The position numbers and the translations under genes are program-made. 64,000 bases of DNA from Acetonema longum DSM 6540 (GTDB lineage Bacteria; Bacillota; Negativicutes; Sporomusales; Acetonemataceae): positions 58,710-122,709 of the forward strand of contig NZ_AFGF01000050.1 of assembly GCF_000219125.1 (NCBI RefSeq), in the 5' to 3' direction. Below the pieces are notes generated by a model, which saw only the letters and a list, made by a program, of their open reading frames with translations, did no database searches and had not been told where the DNA came from. Below are positions 34,063 through 43,399 of this stretch, in pieces. Numbering within the stretch: position 1 is the stretch's first letter; each line of letters opens with the position of its first letter.

Positions 34063-34373
34063 AGCCGCCTCCTTTCTACAGCAAAGCTAACTCTGTAAAT
34101 TCCTTATTGTGATCATACCGTATTTTCTCTTCTCTGCCAACTTGTTAGCTCCATTATTATGATTTCGTCAAATAAATATAAAGATTCCAAGAAACAATCA
34201 TAAACAAAATTAATCTAAATTTCCAGGTGCTATGCGTCTCTTTCCCGACATATTTTGAATCATTTTACCATTTTTCTTGGAAATAAATGAAATTCAAAGA
34301 GTATTCCGCTATAATATAAATGTCCACGGAAGGAAAATTTTCACACGGCTGTGCACTAAAAGGATGTTTTGAA
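34063..34373. other. Divergent promoter region between the two two-component systems
   Basis: No gene is seen. It holds the lytS-type promoter (34112-34140, minus) and, on the plus strand, TATAAT at 34310-34315 with a poor -35, probably the promoter of the OmpR-type pair. The stretch is AT-rich. Confidence 0.55.
34112..34140 (-). promoter_or_regulatory. Promoter of the LytS-like kinase gene
   Basis: Minus strand TTGGCA (34135-34140), 17 bases, TATGAT (34112-34117). Confidence 0.6.
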
Positions 34374-35060
34374 TTGAAACTACTGCTAGTGGAAGACGAG
34401 GCTAAGTTGATTGAAGCATTAACTCATTTGTTGAAGAAAAACGGTTACATAGTGGATGCCGTCTTAAACGGCGAAACGGGATGCGAAATGGCCTGCACCG
34501 GAATCTACGACATTATCATTCTGGATCGGATGTTGCCCCGACAAGACGGTCTCTCAATCATCCGAGAGATGCGAAGCCTGGGAGTGGATACGCCGGTCAT
34601 TTTTCTTACCGCGAAGGATACGCCCCAGGACCGGACTGAAGGTCTGGACGCCGGCGCCGATGACTATTTGGTCAAGCCCTTTTCTATCGATGAATTATTG
34701 GCCAGACTGCGGGCCTTGTCCCGGCGGAAGGGAAAAGAACTGGCGGAGGACACCTTCGGCGCCGCCGGCCTGATCTTTGACCCTTTGCGCAGCCAAGTTA
34801 AGAAAGGCGATGAAGTAATCCAGCTTACCGTCAAAGAATCACAGCTTTTAGAACTACTGATACGCAATCACGATCGGGTAGTGACCAAGCAGCGGATTAT
34901 GGAGAAAGTCTGGGGTTATAACTCAGAAACCGATATGGCGAATGTCAATCTATATATACATTATTTGCGCAAGAAGCTGAACGTTGCCTGCATCAAAACA
35001 GTACGCGGCATAGGCTATTACTTCCAGGAAACCGAAAATGTTGCAAAATCTGCGAATTAA
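34374..35060 (+). CDS. OmpR/PhoB-family response regulator
   Basis: A 228-residue response regulator. I place the start at the TTG at 34374, because MKLLLVEDEAKL is the normal beginning of the receiver domain and AAAGGA lies upstream; the open frame extends to 34320 with no homologous residues. The phosphorylated residue is Asp51 in IIILDRMLPRQDG, and the conserved Lys is in DDYLVKPFS. The C-terminal winged helix (about 130-225) ends with VNLYIHYLRKKL and TVRGIGYYF. It overlaps the kinase gene by 23 bases. The target genes are unknown; it resembles CusR/MprA-type regulators. Confidence 0.85.
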   Translation: MKLLLVEDEAKLIEALTHLLKKNGYIVDAVLNGETGCEMACTGIYDIIILDRMLPRQDGLSIIREMRSLGVDTPVIFLTAKDTPQDRTEGLDAGADDYLVKPFSIDELLARLRALSRRKGKELAEDTFGAAGLIFDPLRSQVKKGDEVIQLTVKESQLLELLIRNHDRVVTKQRIMEKVWGYNSETDMANVNLYIHYLRKKLNVACIKTVRGIGYYFQETENVAKSAN

Positions 35061-35931
35061 ATTGATCGTAATCCATGTAGTACATACAGCCGTCTTGCTG
35101 CTATTGCTGTTGTTCATTACTGCAACCTGCTATTTTTCCCAAACCAATGCCCTTACCCGTATGGAATTATCCATAATCGGCATAGCCTGCCTGGCTCTAT
35201 CCACAGGCTGCCACTTTTTTCTGATTAACCGATTCCTTACGCCTTTGCAGCAAATCTGGCAGCAGCAAAAGGATTTTGTATGCGATGCTTCTCACGAAGT
35301 GCGTACACCGCTGACGGTCATTTTGACCCATCTTGATATCATCATGGCAAATTCCCATGAATCGGTGGCCAGTCAAACCAAGTGGCTGAACAATATCAGG
35401 GAAGAGGCCCTCTCTATGTCCAATCTTGTTCGATCCTTACTCTTCCTGGCCCGAGCCGATTCGCAGCAGCAGCCGCTTGACCCGAAATCATTTTTTCTGC
35501 ATAATGCCTTGCTGCAGGCTGCGACTCCCTTTGAGCCTGTTGCCGCCCGCAAGGGAGTCTCCTTCAATATAACGGCTGCCACACCGGTGGCAGGGTACGG
35601 CGACGAAGCCAAAATCAAACAAGTTATTGCTATTTTATTAGATAATGCAATCCGGCATACCCCTGCCGGAGGTAAAGTCGACCTTACCCTATCCCAGGAA
35701 TCCAATCAGACAATCCTAACCGTTGCCGATTCCGGCGAAGGAATTGCCTCCGAGCATTTTGACAAAATTTTTGATCGCTTTTATCAGGTGGATAAAGCCA
35801 GATCCAAGGGAGGATCCGGTCTGGGACTGGCCATTGCCAAATGGATCGTGGAAAATCACGGCGGATTCATCCAAGTAGCCAGCATTCCCGGCGCAGGTAC
35901 CACTTTTACCGTGCATTTCCCCTGGCGCTAG
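35038..35931 (+). CDS. Membrane sensor histidine kinase paired with the OmpR-type regulator
   Basis: A 297-residue kinase with two N-terminal membrane helices (about 8-32 and 43-63) and a very short loop between them, so there is almost no extracellular sensing domain. The dimerisation helix has DFVCDASHEVRTPLTVI with His86. The ATP-binding domain has DNAIRHTPAGG, DSGEGI, FDRFYQVDKARSKGGSGLGLAIAKWIVENHGG. It is an intramembrane-sensing type like those that detect envelope stress or antimicrobial compounds. No transporter gene follows, so the stimulus cannot be guessed from context. It is cotranscribed with the regulator. Confidence 0.86.
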   Translation: MLQNLRIKLIVIHVVHTAVLLLLLLFITATCYFSQTNALTRMELSIIGIACLALSTGCHFFLINRFLTPLQQIWQQQKDFVCDASHEVRTPLTVILTHLDIIMANSHESVASQTKWLNNIREEALSMSNLVRSLLFLARADSQQQPLDPKSFFLHNALLQAATPFEPVAARKGVSFNITAATPVAGYGDEAKIKQVIAILLDNAIRHTPAGGKVDLTLSQESNQTILTVADSGEGIASEHFDKIFDRFYQVDKARSKGGSGLGLAIAKWIVENHGGFIQVASIPGAGTTFTVHFPWR

Positions 35932-35975
35932 CCTGAAAACGAACAACTCAATATCTTAATTCTACATCTGCCTGA

Positions 35976-36008
35976 AACCACTGGTGAAAAGCCGGTGGCT
36001 TTTTTATT
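35976..36008 (+). terminator. Terminator after the OmpR-type two-component genes
   Basis: Stem CCACTGG / CCGGTGG (35978-35984 / 35992-35998, one wobble), followed by CTTTTTTATT. Confidence 0.7.
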
Positions 36009-36102
36009 GCTTAAACCGGGTTTATAAAACTTATATTTCAAATCAAATTCCAATATTTTTCCAAATAAAATTCAAAGATTAGGGTACGAAAACAAGGGCA
36101 GA

Positions 36103-36129
36103 TAACTAAGAAAGGAGTCATACCGATGG
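36103..36129 (+). promoter_or_regulatory. Possible sigma-28 promoter of the flagellin gene
   Basis: TAAC (36103-36106), 15 bases, ACCGATGG (36122-36129), close to the flagellar consensus TAAA-N15-GCCGATAA. A similar arrangement stands before flgD. It lies about 90 bases before the flagellin ATG. Confidence 0.4.
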
Positions 36130-36219
36130 ACAAACCGTAGCGAAACCGGTCATGAAGTTTTAAACTCTCGGCACCCTTATCACGGATGAAAATTGAAAAT
36201 TCAAGGAGGAAATTGAACA

Positions 36220-37470
36220 ATGGGAATGATCATTAATCACAATCTTGGAGCTTTGAACACCTATAATCAGTTGAATCTGAACAGCAGCTCGATGAACAAA
36301 TCCCTGCAGAAATTGTCGTCCGGTTATCGCATCAACTCGGCGGCCGACGATGCGGCCGGTCTGGCAATCTCCGAAAAAATGCGCAGCCAGATCCGCGGCC
36401 TGGACCAAGCCGGCCGCAATGCCCAGGATGCCATTTCACTGGTACAGACAGCAGAAGGCGCTCTGGAGGAAACCACGAATATCATGCAGCGTATGCGCGA
36501 GCTCGCCGTCCAGTCAGCCAGCGACACCAACACCGAAGAAGACCGTGCTAACCTTCAGGATGAAGTCGATGCTTTGGTTAAGGAAATCAACCGTATCGCC
36601 AGTACCACCGAGTTCAATACCAAGAAGCTGCTGAACGGCTCGATGGGAACACCCGTCACAGCTGCCGTAGCTACCGTACAAACCAATACCTCGCTCAACG
36701 CAGCGACAACCACGGGTACGGCACTGACAGCCCTCACCGATACTGCCGGCAATTCCCTGGGAATTCAAGAAGGCGACACAATTACCGTCAGCTACATCAA
36801 AGACGGTGAGCTGGTTTCAGATACCTTGGAGGTAGCTGCCGCGACAGCGTTAACTGATATTGATGCTCTCGTTGCCGACGCTGATCTGACAATTGATGCG
36901 ACAACCAACGCACTGGTGGCGACAGCCACTGCCGCCGGTATCGACGGCGCCTTCTACGGCTTGACCATCACCGTTACCAATACTGCCGAAGGCGGCGACG
37001 GCGATACCAACACCACCGCCACCGACGCTCTGTCCGGGTTTAAACAGACTACGGCAGCCGCTAACGTCCGCCTGGACGGCTCGGCCACTGTTCTGATCGG
37101 CGCCAACAGCGGCCAAAGCATCAACATCTTTGTCGATGCCATGGATGCCACCACCCTGGGAGTACAAGGCCTCCAAATCAACACCCAGGAATCAGCCGAC
37201 ATCTCGCTGAAAGCCGTCGACACCGCTTTGTCAACAGTAGCGTCCACTCGGTCCAGACTCGGCGCCGTTCAAAATCGCCTGGAGTACACCATCAACAACC
37301 TGACTACCTCCAGCGAGAATCTGACTGCCGCCGAATCCCGCATCCGCGACGTGGATATGGCTTCGGAAATGGCCGAATACACCAAACTGAGCGTTCTGAC
37401 TCAGGCGGCTACGGCCATGCTGGCGCAAGCCAATCAGCAGCCGCAGCAGGTATTGACACTTTTGCAATAG
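36220..37470 (+). CDS. Flagellin
   Basis: A 416-residue filament protein. The N-terminal D0/D1 region (about 1-145) starts [18 protein letters not shown] and contains [24 protein letters not shown]. The C-terminal D1/D0 region (about 335-416) contains [17 protein letters not shown] and ends [16 protein letters not shown]. The middle (about 150-330) is a variable, threonine/alanine-rich surface domain with few lysines. There is no signal peptide; export is by the flagellar type III system. AAGGAGG precedes the ATG. The gene is monocistronic, with a palindromic terminator, and lies on the strand opposite to the hook operon at 40-48 kb. The FliB-like methylase at 3073-4026 could modify it. Confidence 0.93.
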   Translation: MGMIINHNLGALNTYNQLNLNSSSMNKSLQKLSSGYRINSAADDAAGLAISEKMRSQIRGLDQAGRNAQDAISLVQTAEGALEETTNIMQRMRELAVQSASDTNTEEDRANLQDEVDALVKEINRIASTTEFNTKKLLNGSMGTPVTAAVATVQTNTSLNAATTTGTALTALTDTAGNSLGIQEGDTITVSYIKDGELVSDTLEVAAATALTDIDALVADADLTIDATTNALVATATAAGIDGAFYGLTITVTNTAEGGDGDTNTTATDALSGFKQTTAAANVRLDGSATVLIGANSGQSINIFVDAMDATTLGVQGLQINTQESADISLKAVDTALSTVASTRSRLGAVQNRLEYTINNLTTSSENLTAAESRIRDVDMASEMAEYTKLSVLTQAATAMLAQANQQPQQVLTLLQ

Positions 37471-37479
37471 GCAATAAAT

Positions 37480-37519
37480 ATGAAAAAGCTGACCTGAAAT
37501 TTCAGGTCAGCTTTTTCAT
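37480..37519 (+). terminator. Palindromic terminator after flagellin
   Basis: A perfect 40-base palindrome with 20-base arms, containing AAAAAGCTGACCTG and its complement. With A and T runs at the ends it can act in both directions. Confidence 0.88.
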
Positions 37520-37775
37520 CCCCAGGCTGTCGAAAGTGAAGTCAAAGTCAAACAGTCTAAGACTTAGGATTTAAGCCGAACGAAAATCGATTACAGCCGA
37601 TAGCAGGCAGTGAAATATCATGATATGTCAATATTAATCCTTCTGGAATGGACAAATATTCTTTTGTCTGCTCTTAATGGAAAACAGCAGGAATTTACGC
37701 AAAGATAGAGAAAATTTCCAGATAAACTTGCTTGAGAATATTACTTGGTTTTGGTTTCCGAAAAGGAGGATACGT
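37520..37775. other. Intergenic region before the OPT transporter
   Basis: No gene is seen. The 12-base palindrome ATATCATGATAT (37615-37626) might be an operator. An open frame runs in from 37677, but the ribosome site supports the ATG at 37776. Confidence 0.4.
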
Positions 37776-39818
37776 ATGAAACAAGTCGATTTCACGAGTC
37801 ATAATCTGGATGTTCCGGAACTTACACTACGGGGAATGTTGCTGGGAGTACTTATTACAGTTATCTTTACGGCATCAAACGTTTATCTGGGCTTAAAAGT
37901 AGGTCTGACATTTTCGTCGTCCATTCCTGCAGCCGTTATTTCCATGGCGGTTTTGAAGATGTTTAAAGACTCTAATGTCCTGGAGAACAACATGGTTCAG
38001 ACCCAGGCATCGGCGGCAGGCACTCTTTCCGCAGTTATATTCATCATTCCCGGCCTGCTGATGATCGGGTATTGGCAAGGCTTTGCCTTCTGGCAAACCT
38101 TAATGATCTGTGCCTGCGGCGGTTGTCTCGGCGTGCTGTTCACCATCCCGCTTCGCCGTGCGATGGTTGTCAACAGCGATCTGCCTTATCCGGAAGGTCT
38201 GGCGGCTGCCGAAATCTTGAAAGTAGGCAGCGGCAGCGCTGCTGGAACCAAAGAAAATGGCATCAGAGAAATTTTGTCCGGTGGTATTATTTCGGCAATC
38301 GTTAGTCTGGGCACAAGCGGTTTTCAGGTGATTTCGTCCGAAGTGCACTATTGGTTCACCTTCGGCAAAATCACTTCGCAACTGCCGATCGGTTTCTCCT
38401 CCGCTTTGCTGGGAGCCGGTTATCTGATCGGTATCGCCAGCGGCATGGCCATGCTGACGGGCACAATTCTGGCCTGGGGTGTATTTGTACCCTATCTCAC
38501 CTCGATTACGCCCCCGGCCGCCGGGCAGAGCGCCAGCGCCCTCGCCTCCGCGATCTGGGCCCAAAAGGTGCGGCTTATCGGCGCCGGTGCGATCGGTATT
38601 GCCGCCATATGGACATTGTTTACGCTTATAAAACCCATTATAGAAGGCATGCAGATTTCAATGCAGGCCATGAACCGTCAGGACGCCGGGAAAACCCTGC
38701 ATCGCATGGATACTGACATGTCGCCTAAAGCGACCGGTATGGTTCTGGCCGTTATTCTGATCGGACTGCTGGGAACCTTTTATTCCTTTATCGCTGACGC
38801 AAACCTGGCGGCTGGCACTACCTGGCTCTTTGTAATCGCCGGTGTGGCCGTCGCCATCTGCATGGGTTTCTTCGTGGCCGCAGCCTGCGGCTATATGGCC
38901 GGACTGATTGGCACCTCGGCCAGCCCGATCTCGGGGATCGGCATCCTGGGGATCATTATCTCCTCGCTGGTGGTACTGGGCATCGGTTCTACCGTCAGCC
39001 TTTTCGACACGGCAATGGGCACCAAGTTCGCCATTGCGCTGGCGATTTTTATAACCAGCGTTATTGTCAGCATCGCCGCTATTTCGAACGATAACCTCCA
39101 GGACCTCAAGACCGGCTATCTGGTCGGCGCCACCCCCTGGCGGCAGCAGGTGGCCTTGCTGCTGGGCTGCATCGTCGGAGCCTTCGCTATCGCACCGGTA
39201 TTAAATCTCTTATATGAAGCATACGGTTTTGTCGGCGCCATGCCGCGCCCCGGTATGGATGAAAGTCAGGTCCTGTCCGCGCCGCAGGCAACGCTGATGT
39301 CCACGATCGCCCAAGGGATCTTCAGCCATAACCTGGACTGGAACTACATTCTTGGCGGCGTGGGCGTCGGGATCGCGATGATCATTGTGGACCGCCTCCT
39401 GAAAAAGAACTCGGCGAAATATTCCCTCCCTCCCCTGGCTGTCGGCATGGGAATTTATCTGCCGCCGACTTTGGAAATGCCGCTTATCCTGGGTGCCGTT
39501 ATGAGCTATTTCGTGTTCCGGTACCTGCGTAACCGGGCGGCTGAGCGGAGTCCGCAAAACATCGAAGAAGATGTGGAAGCCTGCAACCGCCACGGGGTGC
39601 TGTTTGCGTCCGGCCTTATCGTCGGGGAAAGCATAATGGGCGTTATCATCGCCATTATCATCGTATTCTCCGTAACGAGCGGCGGCAGCGACGCACCGCT
39701 GGCCCTCGTCAAGGAATTCGGACCCACGGCCGATTGGCTCGGCCTGGCCGTATTCATCGCGATGATTGTTCTTTTTGTGCAGCGGATAGTCAGTGTAAAA
39801 TTCGAAACGAACAAATAA
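37776..39818 (+). CDS. OPT-family oligopeptide/metal-complex transporter
   Basis: A 680-residue membrane protein of the oligopeptide transporter (OPT) family with about 16 membrane segments. AAAAGGAGG precedes the ATG at 37776. Typical family blocks are ELTLRGMLLGVLITVIFTASNVYLGLKVGLTFSSSIPAAVI at the N-terminus (residues 12-52), NMVQTQASAAGT, and LPYPEGLAAAEILK. Bacterial OPT proteins take up small peptides or metal-siderophore-like complexes; the substrate is not predictable here. It ends 32 bases before the palindrome at 39851. No regulator or binding protein is adjacent. Confidence 0.88.
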   Translation: MKQVDFTSHNLDVPELTLRGMLLGVLITVIFTASNVYLGLKVGLTFSSSIPAAVISMAVLKMFKDSNVLENNMVQTQASAAGTLSAVIFIIPGLLMIGYWQGFAFWQTLMICACGGCLGVLFTIPLRRAMVVNSDLPYPEGLAAAEILKVGSGSAAGTKENGIREILSGGIISAIVSLGTSGFQVISSEVHYWFTFGKITSQLPIGFSSALLGAGYLIGIASGMAMLTGTILAWGVFVPYLTSITPPAAGQSASALASAIWAQKVRLIGAGAIGIAAIWTLFTLIKPIIEGMQISMQAMNRQDAGKTLHRMDTDMSPKATGMVLAVILIGLLGTFYSFIADANLAAGTTWLFVIAGVAVAICMGFFVAAACGYMAGLIGTSASPISGIGILGIIISSLVVLGIGSTVSLFDTAMGTKFAIALAIFITSVIVSIAAISNDNLQDLKTGYLVGATPWRQQVALLLGCIVGAFAIAPVLNLLYEAYGFVGAMPRPGMDESQVLSAPQATLMSTIAQGIFSHNLDWNYILGGVGVGIAMIIVDRLLKKNSAKYSLPPLAVGMGIYLPPTLEMPLILGAVMSYFVFRYLRNRAAERSPQNIEEDVEACNRHGVLFASGLIVGESIMGVIIAIIIVFSVTSGGSDAPLALVKEFGPTADWLGLAVFIAMIVLFVQRIVSVKFETNK

Positions 39819-39850
39819 TTACTCCGCTGTAGTTTATGGCTGTTTTTTTA

Positions 39851-39888
39851 GGTGCGCAAGCGTTTTTTCCAAAAACGTTTGCGGCACC
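39851..39888. repeat. Palindrome, copy 2 of the repeated element
   Basis: Imperfect inverted repeat related to the one at 13099-13141: both have GGTGC...CGTTTTT in the left arm and AAAAACGT.TGCGGCACC in the right arm. It lies between the convergent OPT and flagellar-chaperone genes. It may be a terminator form or a dispersed palindromic element. Confidence 0.7.
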
Positions 39889-39963
39889 CCTCTTCATTTT
39901 ACGCAGCAATTTGTTTACTGCCCGTTTCACTACAATACTCCCAGACTGCCCCGGTATTATGCT

Positions 39964-40383
39964 TCATCCTTTGAGATTCAACCGGCTGACTCTGGCTATC
40001 CCGCCCGCTGGTTGATCATAGCCGTTTTTCAGCCGGCGCATCATTCGGACATTGTTTAATTCAGCCATAATGCGCTTATGCTCGTTTACGGCGTCTTGCA
40101 TGGCTTGATCGCTTAGAGCCAGTATTTCTCCCTGCTTAACCTCAATTACCCGAATAACGGGCTTGAACTCATCAGGCATTTCCCGGTCATTGTTGCCTCT
40201 TAAGTCATGGTTTAGAGCAGCGAGTTCATTGAGCAGCGCAGCCCGTTCTCTGAGCAGCCGGCGAAGTCCGGTCATCTCCCGGCGGCGGACGAAACGGCTT
40301 TGCGTTGCGGTATTGATAAGGATTTTTTCAAGAAGCTCCAGCTTTTTCAGCAAAGCTGCCTGAAATTCACACTGATCCGCCAT
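39964..40383 (-). CDS. FlgN/FliT-like flagellar export chaperone (putative)
   Basis: A 139-residue helical, charged protein with no membrane segment. I do not recognise it firmly from sequence. Three long helices are suggested: residues 5-45 (LLKKLELLEKIL), 47-62 and 75-120 (QAMQDAVNEHKRIMAELNNVRMMRRL). The position directly after fliD, 3 bases from its stop, is where Firmicutes encode the FliT-type chaperone of FliD, or FlgN for the hook-associated proteins. The C-terminal RVSRLNLKG is basic. The assignment rests mainly on neighbourhood and size. The frame and spacing argue that it is a real gene. Confidence 0.55.
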   Translation of the reverse strand: MADQCEFQAALLKKLELLEKILINTATQSRFVRRREMTGLRRLLRERAALLNELAALNHDLRGNNDREMPDEFKPVIRVIEVKQGEILALSDQAMQDAVNEHKRIMAELNNVRMMRRLKNGYDQPAGGIARVSRLNLKG

Positions 40384-40385
40384 GA

Positions 40386-42290
40386 TCAGCTCCCGGTATT
40401 GAGATAGGACTGCAGGGCTGTCAGCTGCGCATTCATCTGGCTGATATAAGTTTCCAGAGAGGTATATTGGGCGTAAAGCCTCTCCTCTTCCTCATCCAGC
40501 CGTTCTTCTTCTTTCTCAATTCTCTCCTGATAATCGTTAATGGCATTGGTCAGCACATTATCGGTAGAGGAAGCGTCGCCGCTTGTCCCCGCCTTCTGCA
40601 GCAGCAGTCCCTTATTGCCGCTGTTGTCCCGGATGGTTGAAACATTGGCCTGCAGAATGTCGTAGAACCGGTAGGCCAGGCCCTCCTCTTTGTAGCGGGT
40701 CTGCAGCTCGCCGCTGTTTAAGGTGCGCACGGTGGTAGTCCCGGAATAGGCAGACGACTGCTGGGTGAAGAGATTCATCACTCCCTCAGGGTTGGCCTCA
40801 ATGGCTTCTTTTAGCTTGGTCTCGTCAATATGCAATTTGCCCTTTTCATCATAAGTGCCAGTGGTAATGCCGATGCCGCTGATCGTGACCGACTGGCCGG
40901 CAACCGAATCGTACACAGCCGTCCGCAGGTTGCTCAGCAGGTTTTTCAGCACCGAGTCGCCGGCTAAGAGACCGGTTTTGGCCTTGGCCTCCCACTCTTC
41001 TATTTCGTCTTCCGACATTTCGGCCTTCTGATCTTCCGTCAGCGGCGGATAATCCGAATCATACTCGGCGGATAACTCGGCGTTGATGCTGTCAATCAGC
41101 GCATTATAATCATTGACAAAACCGGCAATGGTATCGTAAATGGTGTCAGTATCCTGCGCCAGGGTTACGGTAACCGCTTCCGTAGTAGTTTCGTTTAGGG
41201 TATAGATCACGCCGTCAACAGTTACGGTATTGGAGCTGCGGGTCAGTTCCTGCCCGTCCAGAGTCAGCTTGGCGTCCTGTCCGGCAGAGGCCTGGCTCAA
41301 GGCAGCCGCCAGAAAGGTGCTGTCGGTCTCAGTCACGGTCAGGGTTTGCCCGGCGCCGGTCTCGCCGGCTGTTAATACCAGCTGATCGGAAAGAGAGTTG
41401 TAGGAAAGAGTCACGCCGGCGTCGCTTTGATTAATTTTCTTCATCACTTGGTCCAAGGTATCGTCTTTGTCAAAGGTAAAGCTGACCCCGTTGACCGCAA
41501 ATTCGACCTGATCGTCGCTGTTGAAGGTGAAGCTGTTGGCTATAGTGCCGGCTAGCGTCTCCAAGGTGGCGGAGGTATCAATCCGGTTGGACAGGATCGC
41601 TCCTTCGCCGCTGAAGCCAAGCGACTCCAAGGCACTGCTGGACGAACCGGAACTGCTGACGGTAATCTTCTGCACGCCGCTGCCGGAAGCAGCGGCAATG
41701 GTCAGCACCCCGGCGTCCTCGGTCACCGTCACCTTACCCTCGCCTACGGCCTTGTCGATGGCTGTCTGCAGGGACGCGGCATCGGCAACCGAATCATCCA
41801 GAGTCACCGTCTTTTTGCTGCCATCCACTTCGATCACAAAGCTTTTGCCTGTCAGGGACGAATAATCGGCGGCACTGGCGCCCCGGATATCCTGCGACAG
41901 TCTGCCGTCAGTCGTCCGAGTGGCTGCCGTGGCCAGCTGGCTGACCTGGATGCTGTGGGTTCCCGCCGCGGCGCCGCTGCCGGCTGTCACCGTCACGGCA
42001 CTGCTGCTGCTGGTCTGGAATTGCCGGAAAGTGCTCTGGCTCAGCAGGCTGCTGGAGGAAGTCACGTCAAAGTACTTGCTGGTAAAGGACTGCACCTCGC
42101 TGATAATGCCGCGGTATGTCTCCTGCCTCCATTCCGCCAGCTGCTGCTGTTGCTGCAGCTTGTTTAATTTGGTTTTTTTTGCGCTCATCAATTGCTCGAC
42201 AATCGAATCCACATCAATGCCGGAAACCAGTCCGGTAACTCTTGTCGTTCCGCTGACCGTAGTTGATGTCACGCTGCTTGAACTGGACAT
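40386..42290 (-). CDS. fliD: Flagellar filament cap protein FliD (hook-associated protein 2)
   Basis: A 634-residue cap protein. The N-terminus TRVTGLVSGIDVDSIVEQLMSAKKTKLNKLQQQQQLAEWRQETYRGI is characteristic (residues 16-62). The middle is a serine/threonine-rich surface region. The C-terminal coiled coil (YQERIEKEEERLDEEEERLYAQYTSLETYISQMNAQLTALQSYLN) forms the base of the cap. FliD folds exported flagellin at the filament tip. GGAGG precedes the ATG. It is the sixth gene of the operon starting at flgD. Confidence 0.92.
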   Translation of the reverse strand: MSSSSSVTSTTVSGTTRVTGLVSGIDVDSIVEQLMSAKKTKLNKLQQQQQLAEWRQETYRGIISEVQSFTSKYFDVTSSSSLLSQSTFRQFQTSSSSAVTVTAGSGAAAGTHSIQVSQLATAATRTTDGRLSQDIRGASAADYSSLTGKSFVIEVDGSKKTVTLDDSVADAASLQTAIDKAVGEGKVTVTEDAGVLTIAAASGSGVQKITVSSSGSSSSALESLGFSGEGAILSNRIDTSATLETLAGTIANSFTFNSDDQVEFAVNGVSFTFDKDDTLDQVMKKINQSDAGVTLSYNSLSDQLVLTAGETGAGQTLTVTETDSTFLAAALSQASAGQDAKLTLDGQELTRSSNTVTVDGVIYTLNETTTEAVTVTLAQDTDTIYDTIAGFVNDYNALIDSINAELSAEYDSDYPPLTEDQKAEMSEDEIEEWEAKAKTGLLAGDSVLKNLLSNLRTAVYDSVAGQSVTISGIGITTGTYDEKGKLHIDETKLKEAIEANPEGVMNLFTQQSSAYSGTTTVRTLNSGELQTRYKEEGLAYRFYDILQANVSTIRDNSGNKGLLLQKAGTSGDASSTDNVLTNAINDYQERIEKEEERLDEEEERLYAQYTSLETYISQMNAQLTALQSYLNTGS

Positions 42291-42319
42291 TCATCCCGCC
42301 TCCTTCTCTTTTTCCCGGA

Positions 42320-43378
42320 TCATGCTAAGAAGTCTACCAGCGTTTTGTTGATCGTCTTTGCTCCCACTGCCAGAGACGCCTCATAAACATATTCGGCCGT
42401 GGTCAGCGCTATGGAAGCTTCCGCTGTATCCACATCCTCGTTGTTGCTCATCAGAGTGGTATAGGTTTCATGGTCATTGCTCAGGCGGTTTTTCGTCATG
42501 TTGACATAGTTCATGCGGGCCCCCAAGTCGGCCTGCTCCGTCAGTACCCGCTCGTGATCTTCGTCCCAGTCGGTGAGCAGGTCGTCAATTTCAAAATTAT
42601 TGGCGGTCACTGTGACGGCAGCCGGCGTCCCGCTAACTTCAGCCGTCTTATAGCTGGTTTCGCCGTCCAGAGCCAGGAGCAGCTTGGCAAAAGTATCGAA
42701 CAGATTGCTGTCAGTCTCCTGGCCGGTGACATCCTGGCCTTCCAGGTTTACCGCCACCTGGGCGCCATAGCCAATATTGTATTGGATGGCTTGGTCGCCG
42801 CTGTCCTGATATATATCCGACGCGTTAGCCGTGCAAAAGGCGGTGATATCTGCGTCGCTGAGGGAATCGGCCATCGGCCCGCCGATGCTCAGATACTGGC
42901 CTTTAAACATCACTTTATCGCCGGCAGAGGTGGAGACCAATTCAAACGGCGCCTCGTCGGTGGCAAAACCGGCAAAAACATAGCGCCCGGCGTAAGAAGT
43001 ATTCATGACGTCAACTGCTTCCTGCTGCAGCTGGATCACTTCTGCCTTGATTTTCTGCAGTTCCTCCTCGGTCAAAACATCGCTGGAAGCCTCTACCGTC
43101 AATTCCCGCGCCCGGGTAATAATATCGCCTAAATCGTTGAGGGCGCTCTCGGTTACTTTCTGCCAGGAAGCAGCGTCTTCCACGTTTTTTTGGTATTGGG
43201 CCACCGTATCAACATAGTTGCGGTATTTGATGGCCCGCGTCGCTACCACAGGGTCGTCGGAGGGGAGCTGAATCTTCTGCTGGCTCGACATCTGCTGCTG
43301 GGCTTTGCTCAGCCGTGCGGCGTTTTTATTGATATTCCAGACGGTATCGGCAATCATCATGTTGTTGGTGATCCGCAT
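42320..43378 (-). CDS. flgL: Flagellar hook-filament junction protein FlgL
   Basis: A 352-residue flagellin-like junction protein. The N-terminus MRITNNMMIADTVWNINKNAARLSKAQQQMSSQQKIQLPSDDPVVATRAI (1-50) is the FlgL signature. The C-terminal helix is in LTTAEYVYEASLAVGAKTINKTLVDFLA. It forms the ring between FlgK and the flagellin filament. It lies 22 bases after flgK and 30 bases before fliD, with a GGAGG-type ribosome site. No signal peptide. Confidence 0.92.
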   Translation of the reverse strand: MRITNNMMIADTVWNINKNAARLSKAQQQMSSQQKIQLPSDDPVVATRAIKYRNYVDTVAQYQKNVEDAASWQKVTESALNDLGDIITRARELTVEASSDVLTEEELQKIKAEVIQLQQEAVDVMNTSYAGRYVFAGFATDEAPFELVSTSAGDKVMFKGQYLSIGGPMADSLSDADITAFCTANASDIYQDSGDQAIQYNIGYGAQVAVNLEGQDVTGQETDSNLFDTFAKLLLALDGETSYKTAEVSGTPAAVTVTANNFEIDDLLTDWDEDHERVLTEQADLGARMNYVNMTKNRLSNDHETYTTLMSNNEDVDTAEASIALTTAEYVYEASLAVGAKTINKTLVDFLA

Positions 43379-43399
43379 TTTATTCTCATCCTCCCTTCT

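Noticed and set aside
36129..36143. Four-codon mini-ORF (MDKP) before flagellin with a ribosome-like AAAGGAG
   Set aside because: It overlaps the suspected sigma-28 promoter, so it would not be transcribed from it, and there is no other support.
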